This document shows positions 44,888 to 54,144 of a DNA stretch of 64,000 bases, in pieces. A model generated the notes under the pieces. That model had not been told where the DNA came from. It ran no database searches and saw only the letters and a list, made by a program, of their open reading frames with translations. The stretch covers positions 62,001-126,000 of the forward strand of contig JAJOZX010005779.1 in NCBI GenBank assembly GCA_023014485.1, in the 5' to 3' direction. How positions within the stretch are numbered: position 1 is the stretch's first letter; each line of letters opens with the position of its first letter. Origin of the DNA: Bathynomus jamesi. Its lineage: Eukaryota; Arthropoda; Malacostraca; Isopoda; Cirolanidae. The translations under genes and the position numbers were made by a program.

Positions 44888-46058
44888 ATATGCTTGACTT
44901 TCTCGCCCGAGAATTACATAACTATGATCTGCCATTACCTGCACACACTGTTTTGGAACTTATTAAGCTTTGTATCAAGGATTGTAAATTCACTTTCAAT
45001 GGCGAGCATTATCAACAAGTTTTTGGGATGGCCATGGGCAACCCTTTGTCGCCCCTTCTCTCCAATATTTATATGGAGTTTTTTGAAATTACTTACATTC
45101 CGAGAATCCTGGGGGTTGGCATCCCATGGTTGCGGTACGTCGACGATATTTGGGGTATCTGGCCCATGAATCGTGACGTGGATGACTTTCTCCTTCAGTT
45201 AAATGACCAAGTCCCTTCCATTAAGTTTACTTTAGAAGTGGAACAAGACAACTCAATCCCGTTTTTGGATGTGCGTGTACATAGGGATAGCCCAGGTTTT
45301 AAGTTTAGTATCCATCGGAAAAAACAAACAATTTGTCCTACGTACACTTTTACTCTGGACATGACATCCCTATTAAGAAGGCCATGTTTTCCTCAATGTT
45401 TCTCCGCGCTCTTAGGATTGCCAGTCCGGAATACATTGATGCTGAATTGGAAAATATCAACGGTATTGGAAGTGAGCTGTGTTACCCATCTGCGTTCATG
45501 GAATCTTGTCTTAATAAGGCTAAACGAACCTTCTATCGTGTGAATAATAACACTCGCACCTTGTCAAAGAATATTTTAGTACTTCCATTTTTCCCGGGCT
45601 TCTTAGGCATTGCTAATGTACTTAAACTTTTGGATATCAGTGTAGTTTTTTCATATAAAAATATTGTGAAAAACATCATAGTAAAAAATAGCCTTACCAA
45701 TAATTTAGGCACTATCTATAAAATTGGGTGTAAGCAATGTGATTCCTTTTACATAGGTCAGACGGGAAAGGATTTGCAAACGCGTGTAAAACAGCATCAA
45801 TATTCCGTTAGAACGCGACAGTTGTCCAGTGCCCTTTTTGTCCATTTGTCTGAGTTATCCCATTGTATTGATTGGAATAATGCATCAGTTTTGTTTCACT
45901 CTAGCAACATTGTTAATAGAAATATTCTTGAGTCTGCTATAATTCAACTTACAAATAACTTTAACATGAGTAAAGGTCTGTTTCAACTCGATCCCGTTGC
46001 TCTGAATTCCTTCAGAATGGATTTAAACAAAAAGGGCAGGTTGCTAAACCTTTGGTAA
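44888..46058 (+). pseudogene. PLE-2: RT C-terminus and GIY-YIG endonuclease
   Basis: The frame begins inside RT, directly at an (AT)n run: LDFLARELHNYDLPLPAHTV, then FGMAMGNPLSPLLSNIYMEF and RYVDDIWGIWP. A one-base shift near 45335 leads to YVHFYSGHDIPIKKAMFSSM and on to TIYKIGCKQCDSFYIGQTGK, LQTRVKQHQYSV and RNILESAIIQL, the GIY-YIG nuclease. It ends RMDLNKKGRLLNLW. It is another family than PLE-1 but close to it. The 5' half is absent. Confidence 0.88.
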
Positions 46059-46505
46059 AAATTTGTTTTTGTCTCTTTTGCCTTATAAATCTGTGTTTCT
46101 CTTACAATTTTATTTTTCAATTTATTGTTGTATGCGTATTTCTTATATATATGTATATGTATGTATGTATGTGTATGTATGTATATATATGTATATATAT
46201 ATGTACAGTATAGGTATATATATATGTATTTATGTATTTATATATGTATGTACATGTATATATATTTGGTTATGCGGGTGTACATGTTTAGTTGTATTAT
46301 TTGTAATTTTTCCAATTTATATTTATTTTTATTTCTTTATTCTTTTGCTAAACCTTTGGTGAAATTTGTTTTTGTCTCTTTTTTCCTTATAAATCCGTAT
46401 GTTTCTCTTACAATTGTATTTTTCAATTTATTGTGGTATGCGTATTTCTTATATATATGTATATGTATGTATGTATGTGTATGTATGTATATATATATGT
46501 ATAGG

Positions 46506-46536
<31 letters not shown>

Positions 46537-46537
46537 C
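46059..46537 (+). repeat. PLE-2 3' part, tandem repeat with TATG microsatellites
   Basis: A block with AACCTTTGGT, CCTTATAAATC, CTCTTACAATT, TGCGTATTTCTTATATATAT and (TATG)n recurs about 305 bp later. Related blocks appear at 48130-48240, 48470-48600 and 48877-48950, beyond the inserted elements. Confidence 0.75.
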
Positions 46538-46803
46538 CCCGCAAGGGGGTTCTAAGCTCGTGCTCTTGAGTGCTCTTTGTGCTCGTTTGTACGTGCTTGT
46601 TCCTGGAGGTTTCACGTGCGCCCTCCCGGCCCTAGCACCCAAGGATGATGGGGCTCGACCCTGCAGTCCTTGTCATCCTTGGTCTTTTTCCACTTCGACT
46701 GTCCCCTCCACCCTTTCTTTTTCCTCTGTCTTTCCTCTCACTTTTTCTTTGTTTTTCCGCTGAGATATGCCCTTTAAATAGAGGCGAATCGGTTCTTCCC
46801 GAA

Positions 46804-46840
<37 letters not shown>
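46538..46840 (+). mobile_element. Poly(A) retroposon, unclassified
   Basis: The insert starts CCCCGCAAGGGGGTTC and ends CTAAAA with about 36 A residues (46806-46840). It is flanked by TATGTATGT-like duplications on both sides (46529-46537 and 46841-46851), though the target is itself repetitive. It has no recognised coding. It may be the 3' end of a non-LTR element or a SINE. Confidence 0.65.
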
Positions 46841-46844
<4 letters not shown>

Positions 46845-46865
46845 GTATGTATGTATTTTTATATA

Positions 46866-48136
46866 CAGGGGTTGGACAAAATAATATGAACACCTTCATA
46901 AATGGCGGTTTTTATTCTTAATATGGAGTTGGTCCTCCTTTAGCGGCAATAACAGCTGCAATGCGTCGGGGAATTGATTCATACAGCTTTTGGACAGTGG
47001 CTAGAGAAATCTTGAGCCATTCTTCGAGCAAACCCTGCTACAGTTCCGCCAAAGACGCCGGCGGTGGGAATCGGCTTCTGACCTGCTGCTCCAACTGACA
47101 CCACAGATGCTCGATAGTGTTAAGATCCGGGGATTGTGGAGGCCAATCCAAGCGTTCTACGTCACTAACATGCTCTTCAAACCAGTTTTTAACGACCCCA
47201 GCGGTGTGGATTGGTGCATTATCATCCTGGAAGACGGCGCCGCCATTGGGAAACAGCGTTTGGACCATGGGATGGACCTGGTCAGCCAATATTGACAGAT
47301 AGACCTGGGCGTTAACCCTACCATGCAGTACTACGGCTGGGCCAAGAGTATTCCACGATATTGCTGCCCAAACCATCACAGATCCGCCTCCATGCTTAAC
47401 GGTTGGGGTCAGGCAGTCGGGGTCATAAGCATCTTTAGGCTGTCTCCAGACGTAAACTCGACCGGAACATGGAAATAGCGTAAAGGAGGATTCGTCGGAG
47501 TAGACTACATTCTTCCACCGGTCCATTGACCAATTCTTATGGTCATTACACCATTTTCTGCGCCGCTCAATGTTGATGTGCGAAAGGAAGGGTTTGGCAA
47601 TTGCAGCCCTCCCATGGTATCCAGCTCCATGGAGCGCGCGACGTACAGTTCTGGTCGATACCGGGCTTGCAAGATGCTGGTTAAGTTCTGCATTCACTTT
47701 TGGAGCTGTGGTCTTATGGTTCTTTGTCACAATGCGCTTTAGCACCCGGCGGTCTCGATCACACAGCTTCTTCTTGCGTCCACTATTGCATTTGTCGGTG
47801 CTTGTCTTTCCATGGTTTTGGTATGCAGACATGACCATAGAGACAGTTCCTCTGGATACATTGAACATCTGAGCGGTTTTCGTCATCGATGCACCAGCCA
47901 TCCGCGCTCCGACAATTGCCCTCTTTGGAAGTCTGACAGGTCTTTCATAACTGATAAATAATTCATAATTCACTCAGATCTGTAAAAACAACGTGAGGGT
48001 TATAACATGACGTATACACTCTCTGTTACGCATTTAAATAGGTTTGCCAGTCATTTGACCGTTTACTTTGTCTGAGCAGTCCGTAAAGATAACCAATGAA
48101 ATCGGCGGGTGTTCATATTATTTTGTCGAACCCCTG
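46866..48136 (-). mobile_element. Tc1/mariner element, full length
   Basis: The inverted ends are CAGGGGTTGGACAAAATAAT and ATTATTTTGTCGAACCCCTG, flanked by TA (46864-46865 and 48137-48138). Length is 1271 bp. One long minus-strand frame covers most of a transposase. It is inserted in the PLE-2 3' repeat. Confidence 0.95.
46918..47973 (-). pseudogene. Tc1-like transposase, DD36E spacing, one nonsense codon
   Basis: The frame from 47973 has an N-terminal helix-turn-helix (AGASMTKTAQMFNVSRGTVS), a second HTH (VSTRTVRRALHGAGYHGR), then YSDESSF (first Asp), VMVWAAIS, FQDDNAPIH (second Asp) and SPDLNTIEHLW (Glu). I count 36 residues between the second Asp and the Glu, two more than the classic 34. 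A TAG at about 47038 after SLAEL interrupts the frame; the same frame continues LLEEWLKISLATVQKLYESI, PRRIAAVIAAKGG and stops near 46918. With that single change aside, the protein has normal length of about 350 residues. Confidence 0.9.
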
Positions 48137-48297
48137 TATGTATGTATATGTATATATATTTGGTTATGCGGGTGTACATGTGTAGTTGTATTATTTGTAA
48201 TTTTTCCAATTTATATTTATTTTTATTTCTTTATTCTTTTGTGACCAACGGATCTTTCAGACATTAATTATAAAAACCGTTGGTAATTTGTCCCTTA

Positions 48298-48361
<64 letters not shown>

Positions 48362-48960
48362 GTTTATATTTCGTATATATACCTTATATATGTGGTGTAT
48401 ATTTTTATAGTTCTTTATATATCATCTAGGCATCATTTTGTTTTTCAATTTATATTTACTTGTACTTTTTTATTCGTTTGTGACCATAGTATGCATGATT
48501 CAGACAATAACTAAAAAACCTTTGGTAGTTAATTTTTTTTTTTTTTTCCCTTATAAATTTGTGTGCCCCTCTTACAATTTATTTTTCAATTTATTTTTTT
48601 TTTGGTTTATTTCTTTATTTCTTTGTGACATATATATCAATTTGGCATCATCTATTAAATTGATTGTAAAAATTTTCCTTTTGAGCTTGAATTTGTAGAC
48701 TCCACTTATAATTTTTACAATTTTTGGTTTTTTATCTGTTGGTTTATTTCTTTATGGTTATTTCGGCTGTGACGTATATATCACTAAGGCATTATTTTGT
48801 AATTTTTCAAATTTATATTTATATTTCTTTTTATTTCTTTATTCTTTTGTGACCTGTTTACCATTTGAATTTATGTTGAATTTCAGGCAAAGTGCTATAA
48901 GTGTCATTTTTCCATACAAATGTGTTTGCTCCTCCCACAATTTTTTTCTATAATATATAT
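48137..48960 (+). repeat. Diverged repeats of the PLE-2 3' part
   Basis: Continues the tract interrupted by the mariner: TTTGGTTATGCGGGTGTACA repeats 46266-46285. Then come two or three weak copies of a CCTTATAAATTTGTGTGCCC/TACAATTTATTTTTCAATTT unit and a 58-bp (AT)n run (48300-48357). No gene is seen. Confidence 0.6.
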
Positions 48961-49080
48961 ATATATATATACATATTGGTGAAGGCCGCTTCTGGCAAGC
49001 TTCAATTTCAATTTAAGCAGAAAGCAACAGACAAGAAGGAAAGAAACATCCATCAAGTTGGAAAGGGACTATTTTGTATA

Positions 49081-49118
49081 TTGCAACGTTTCAAGCACAA
49101 ACTATGCTCATCCTCAGG
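49081..49118 (-). ncRNA. Hammerhead-like core in PLE-3
   Basis: Minus strand: CTGAGGA (exact hammerhead box), T, then GAGCA-TAGTTTG-TGCTT as stem II, then GAAA. The box, stem and GAAA are in the right order. Stem I and III pairing is not clear, so I call it a candidate. Confidence 0.5.
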
Positions 49119-49520
49119 CAAAAATTCTAAAAAGTTAAAAACATAATATTAAAAACCATAATGACATTAACAAAATAAAATAGGGAAAAAATCCACAAGC
49201 ATTAAAAACAAAGTCACACTAAAAAAATTCTAGAAAGTTACAATTAAAAACCATAATGACTATTATGAAACAAAAGCGAACAATTAACAAGCTTTAAAAC
49301 AATAAAAGTGACACTAAAAACGAACAATGAATAACAGCTATAAAATACAAAATGTAAAACTCAAAAAACTAAAAATTCACAGGCTATCTTTTAAAACACT
49401 AAAAAATTAAAAACCCACACTAAAAGGAACACACCTTAAGTCTAAGCAGCACAGATTCCGAGGCAAAACTAAAAAAACAGAAGCATCTAAAACCAAGTAA
49501 AGGTTGGTTGTTCAAGATGT

Positions 49521-49801
49521 TCAGTTTAGACGGAGGGGAACGGATGAAATATCAGAGTTAAGCGAAGGGGAGAGTTTTTTAATATATAGGGATTCTAAAA
49601 GTCTTAACGTTTGCTCACACGGAGCGGAATCTAAAATGTTAAAATTAGCTAAAGTTATATCGACTTTGCATAGAACAACATGGCTGCGTATAGCTGAAGC
49701 TTCTTTAGTTTTCAAAGGTTTGTCAGTTCTATGGCTTATGCCCATATGGGCACAGAAACGCGACTCGAGGCTCCGCACAGTGCTACCAATATAGCTCCGA
49801 T
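49521..49801 (-). pseudogene. PLE-3 GIY-YIG endonuclease C-terminal part
   Basis: On the minus strand SYIGSTVRSLESRFCAHMGI starts the domain at the YIG half; then SHRTDKPLKTKEASAIRSH, NFNILDSAPCEQTLRLLESL and YIKKLSPSLN. The conserved Glu of the nuclease is in LLESLYI. The first half with GIY is lost at the (AT)n border. Confidence 0.8.
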
Positions 49802-49829
49802 CACATATATATATATATATATGTTTATT

Positions 49830-49984
49830 TTTGTAACCTATATATTGTCTTGAACTCTTCTTTCACTCCAGTGTTCCTGAGGATGTCATTAGACGAAAGT
49901 GCTTGAGCACCACTTTGTGTTTCTTTCCCCTTCGTGGTTTTATTCATCATAAATATTTTTCACGTGTTACTTTCGTGAAATAAT

Positions 49985-50022
<38 letters not shown>

Positions 50023-50146
50023 TGTATATGCTACACGTGTAACTAACTGTACACGTTATTCTGCGAGGATACAGTAAGGTTTTTCCTTTAGTCTCAGGTA
50101 TGATTAATTCGAGACGTAAAATTTTATTTCGCAAAGTAACACGTGT
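49830..50146 (+). repeat. Solo PLE terminal repeat with inverted end
   Basis: Between (AT)n runs, 49830-49985 has GTTCCTGAGGATGTCATTAG, ACGAAAGTGCTTGAGCACCA and CTTTGTGTTTCTTTCCCC, the same arrangement as the PLE-1 repeat with different sequence. Its end CACGTGTTACTTTCGTGAAA (49958) is found inverted at 50118-50146. No PLE coding lies between. Confidence 0.75.
49877..49898 (+). ncRNA. Hammerhead-like core in solo PLE repeat
   Basis: CTGAGGA, T, then GTC-ATTA-GAC as stem II, then GAAA; followed by AAGTG...CACTT that can form stem III. The box agrees fully with the consensus CUGANGA. Confidence 0.55.
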
Positions 50147-50531
50147 CTTCATTTTTAATGCAAGATAATAAATGAGGTGAAATGTAATAAAAAATGTAGC
50201 ATACATATGTTAGAGGGTGTAACAGAATTCGTGCATCATCATAGGATAATTAATGTTAATTTTTATCTTGAAATAGGGGTGAGAAATGAACGAAAGCACC
50301 ATACGTTGGTTCAAGTACTGAACTTTATTTAATAATTATTAAAATTATCTGAACGTGTTCGTCTTTTGTTAATTTGTGAAAAAAATAAATATCAATTATA
50401 ATACGAATGATACTCAAATTCTCTTACATTCTCCACATTAAATTCAAAGCCAAACACTTTAAAGTACTTCAAAATAGTTTTCTCTTTAACAGGTTCTCCT
50501 GCCACCAAGGAAGAGAGGCATTTTTTCAGAT
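50147..50531. other. AT-rich spacer
   Basis: No gene or repeat recognised. Confidence 0.5.
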
Positions 50532-50539
50532 GTTGTAAC

Positions 50540-51102
50540 CAAAGCTGGGCACTTGCGGTACTACCGCACTACCAAACCGGTACCGCATAACGCAGTACCG
50601 CAAAGGATCGCTGAAAGTACAGCAGTACCGCTACCGCATTCAAATTTCCCGCGGTACCGACAAACACGACTTTTCAAAAAATTAACACTTTTTTTGAAGT
50701 AAACCTTATTACAGGAGTACAGTAAGACGAATGCTGCGTGTGTTGCATCAGCCTAACTCTAGACACGTTAAGTTTTCGTTCAGAACATGTTACGTTGCCA
50801 TCCTATCACAACGCCTCAGTGCAGTGCTTGCTTTTGAGCCGGTTGCACGTGTGTTACATTTCTGTGACAAAGATCGATTTTTAGCCATTATGGCAGAAAG
50901 TTCAGGTGCGAAATCGCCGATATGCAATTTCTGAAAATATGTGCTATTACTTGTGTTGTTCTTGTGTGCAGTACCGCAGTACCGCGGAACGCACCAGGGG
51001 GACCTGAAAAAGTACCGCAGTACCGCGTAACGCACTGGGCATGCTGAGGTACCGCAGTACCGCGTAACGCACCCCCAAATTTTGGTACCGCGCCCACCAC
51101 TG
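50540..51102. mobile_element. hAT-like MITE with GGTACCGC repeats
   Basis: A perfect 8-bp duplication gttgtaac (50532-50539 and 51103-51110) flanks ends CAAAGCTGGGCAC and CGCCCACCACTG. The inside is built of GCGGTAC/GTACCGC words near both ends (for example GTACCGCAGTACCGCG), which may be transposase binding sites. Coding is absent. Confidence 0.9.
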
Positions 51103-51110
51103 GTTGTAAC

Positions 51111-51486
51111 ACGTTACCGTTATTATTATTATTAGTAGTAGTAGTGGTAGTAGTAGTTGTAGTAATCTGAAAATTTTACTAACAAAAGAAGAACTAATTT
51201 ATACATAATTATTTTGGTACAAATATTTTAATTAAAAAAAAATTCCATTTGAACAAATATCGCCACGTTCATCCATATTGAGCATCATGAAGAATAAGAG
51301 ACATATTACAGTATATATTTTTAACTCATTTCACTCTGTTTAAAGAAGTAGCCGCAGTTCCATTTAATGTTTTGTAAATTAATTTTATACTCTATACCAT
51401 TTGCTATTTATATTCACGGTTTACAATGGTGTTACATGAATCAAATCAAATTTCATAATGTCGACGTTCTACCTCATGCGAGTATT
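51111..51486. other. AT-rich spacer with (TAG)n
   Basis: A short (TAG/TTA)n run at 51120-51165, otherwise nothing recognised. Confidence 0.5.
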
Positions 51487-53913
51487 ACACTAGGCAACAA
51501 ATTTCAACTTTTTTTTTGTTACAGACACGTGAACTACTGATTCCTACTAAAGCGGTGATGCTGATTTCAGATCTGATATCAAAATTTCTCTATCACGTCC
51601 AGATTTTGTGTAACCGAAAACCCCTATTTTTCATTTTTTTTCTCACCCGCTTCTATTACGAAAGCCGTCTAAGCTACTTTTCCGTGCCACGTTTTATGTT
51701 AAGCATACTTAAATAATTAGTGAACAGGGATGTCTTTCCTCCTTTATTCTGGCTTAAGACAGACAGCGGAATTCCGCTGGCGGAGTTACCACCCCTGCGC
51801 CCAACCATCCACCCAAAGCGCGTTAGTTAGTATTTTGTTACTACTGAAAGGCAAATTCCTGTTCTTAAGTGAAACTTTGGTGTGTCCTCTTCCTTTGTCG
51901 CTTGTAGGATGACGAGCTCTCCTTCTGCAGGAACCAACAATAATCTCCCATCATATTTGGGTTGAAATTACCTTGGTATCTGTTTTCCATAACTGAGATC
52001 TGTTAGTGGAAGCGCTCACCATGCTCGTCACTTACAGCCCCAAGGTTGGCCGGGAAGAAGTCAAGATGAGAATGTAAAAAATGAATTTTCAAAGACATTC
52101 TGCATCCCATTATTTCATAAGATTTAAGCATGTTTTCTACGAGTTTACGGTGGTTTTCAGCTTTGTGGTTTCCAAGAAAATTTTTGACAACTTCAACGAA
52201 AGATGTCCATGCTCCTAGTTCATTCTCATTTAGGTTAGATGGAAACGATGAGTCGTGGATGACACTGCGGATCTGTGGTCCAGTGAAAACTCCAGCTTCT
52301 AGCTTAGCATCTGTCAATATTCCTTTGAATTTATCCTTTAAATATTGGAAACCACTACCTTGATGATCCATACCCTTCACGAAATTTTTCATAAGGCCAA
52401 GTTTAATGTGAAGTGGTGGAAGATGTACTTTCTGAGGGTCAATAAGTGCTGGGTGTTTCACATTGTATTTACCAACAACATGTTCAGTTCTAGATGGCCA
52501 ATCATGTTTTTTGTAGTGGTTCTTGTCATCTCTGCTGTTCCATAGACACAAAAAGCACATATGCTTTGTGTAGCCCAACTGTAACCCAAGAAGTAATGAT
52601 ACAACTTTAAGGTCGCCACAAATATTCCATGTGTGGTCCTTATATTTGATGAGTCTTAGCAGCAGTTTCATCGATTCATAAGTCTCATTAAGGCCAGTGG
52701 CATGTGCTACAGGTATTGAAGGTTTTTCATTGCCGTTGTGCAGTAATACAGCTTTAAGGCTAGCTTTACTAGAGTCAATGAACAGTCTCCATTCTTTTGG
52801 ATCATAGCGACAGCCAATCCCTTGCATCAGACCACTGATATCGTGGCAGAAACAAACGTTTTCTTCCTGTAAGTAAAATGATGAAAACTGCAAATGGCGA
52901 TGGCGGAAATGGGAAACTTTGGTGTTTGGTTGGAGAAGATTAAATTCTTGAAGTCTTGAACCAAGCAACTCTGCCTTTTCTTTTGGTAATTCCAAATCGC
53001 GCACTAAGTCATTTAACTCCGCTTGACTTAACAAATGTGGGGAAATATTTGCATCTGGAACATATATGCCATCTTTCCCTGTTTCTATATCACTAGCAGA
53101 ATCTTCAGATGAACTGCTGTCTGTTATCGTTGCTGGTGGAACTGGTGGTGGATTTGTTTCATCATGTGGTACTGGTTTCATTGCTGATTCGCAGTTTGGG
53201 TACGTGATCTTTGATTTGTTTTTCTTTGTGAAACCAGCAATCTTTGTCAAACAAAATAACAATCATTGAAGTGATTTTTCGGCTCACGCCAAACCATGGG
53301 GACTGAGAACGGCATAGCTTTTCTTTTACCATTCATCCAAGCTATTAACATTGCATTGCACTGTGCACAGCAAATATGTGGTGCCCAGTCCCTCTGTTGG
53401 TCTCCTAACTTAGTCAAAAAACACTTGTAGGCAAGTTTAATCTTTGTTGTTATGTTTCTACGTTGTGGCTTAGGTGTATATTGTCCACAGACAAAGCAGA
53501 AGTTGTCTGGGTGATTTACACAAGCACGTCTATTTGATGCCATTTTGAATTACCATACAATATCTGAAAAAACGTAGAAAGTAATTATTACGATGTGCCG
53601 TTGCCCGTTACTATGCTCTTGACTCAGTGTTGCCAACTCGGGATAAATTTTATTTATCAAAATTGTTCGAATTTGTATATAGTTGGCAAAAAAAATTGCT
53701 TTAACCTTGAAAAGCAAGTTTCATATTACTGGCATTAAGCCGATTAAAACCAAAATCTGGACGTGGTAGAAAATTTTACTAAAAGTGATTTGCATTTTAC
53801 ACAAAATCTAGACGTGATAGAAAAAATCTAATTATAGATTTGAAATCAGCATACCGAAATTAGCTAGGAGCACCTATTTGGTCTTCTGTAACAAAATCTT
53901 TGTTGCCTAGTGT
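51487..53913 (-). mobile_element. TIR DNA transposon of unrecognised superfamily
   Basis: The ends are inverted: ACACTAGGCAACAAA at the left and TTTGTTGCCTAGTGT at the right. Similarity continues inward with gaps for about 125 bp: TTTTGTTACAGA, ATGCTGATTTCAGATCT (ATGCTGATTTCAAATCT), and TCTATCACGTCCAGATTTTG. Flanks are att and tat, so the target duplication is short or unclear. A single gene on the minus strand fills the centre. Confidence 0.85.
51865..53543 (-). pseudogene. Putative transposase of that element, nearly intact
   Basis: From MASNRRACVNHPDNFCFVCG (53543) the N-terminus has CxxC pairs (FCFVCG, HICCAQCNAMLIAW), probably zinc-binding. A one-base loss in a T-run near 53259 shifts frame from NHFNDCYF to CLTKIAGFTKKNKSK. 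The core follows: a Ser/Asp-rich linker (SSSSEDSASDIETGKDG), NTKVSHFRHRHLQFSSFY, CFCHDISGLMQGIGC, EWRLFIDSSKASLKAVLL, NICGDLKVVSLLLGLQLG, CFLCLWNSRDDKNHY, and DEHGERFH. The acidic residues in FIDSSK, GDLKV and DEHGERF could form an RNase H triad; this is inference. A TAA at 52000-52002 after ERFH is followed in frame by QISVMENRYQGNFNPNMMGD and a stop at 51865. I recognise a widespread uncharacterised arthropod type but no named superfamily. Confidence 0.75.
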
Positions 53914-54136
53914 TATATATGGATTTCACATTTCAAACTAATTTCACATTTTCAATGAAAATGACTAATCTCACCTAACGAGACTAACTTAACAAGACCT
54001 AACCGAGCATAATGTAACCCGCCTGTCGACATTGCGCGGATCGATTTTGTTCCTCCACCCGTTATAATGGATTAAGAGAAAGGAACTGGCAAGTGGCAAT
54101 CTTTGCGATCGTTACCACAAATACAATGTGTTGTTG
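53914..54136. other. Spacer
   Basis: No gene or known repeat; ends in a (GTT)n run that was the target of the next element. Confidence 0.5.
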
Positions 54137-54144
54137 TTGTTGTT

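Larger units (their letters stand above)
48972..49805 (-). mobile_element. PLE-3 fragment, minus strand
   Basis: Bounded on both sides by (AT)n (48955-48971 and 49806-49822). From the right the minus strand carries the GIY-YIG endonuclease, then noncoding, then a terminal-repeat segment with a hammerhead-like core at 49081-49118. RT is missing. Confidence 0.8.

Noticed and set aside
53627..53695. A second hAT end (CAGTGTTGCCAACTCGG) inside the 51487-53913 element
   Set aside because: No matching opposite end or duplication was found nearby; probably a chance or partial similarity to the hAT element at 54145.
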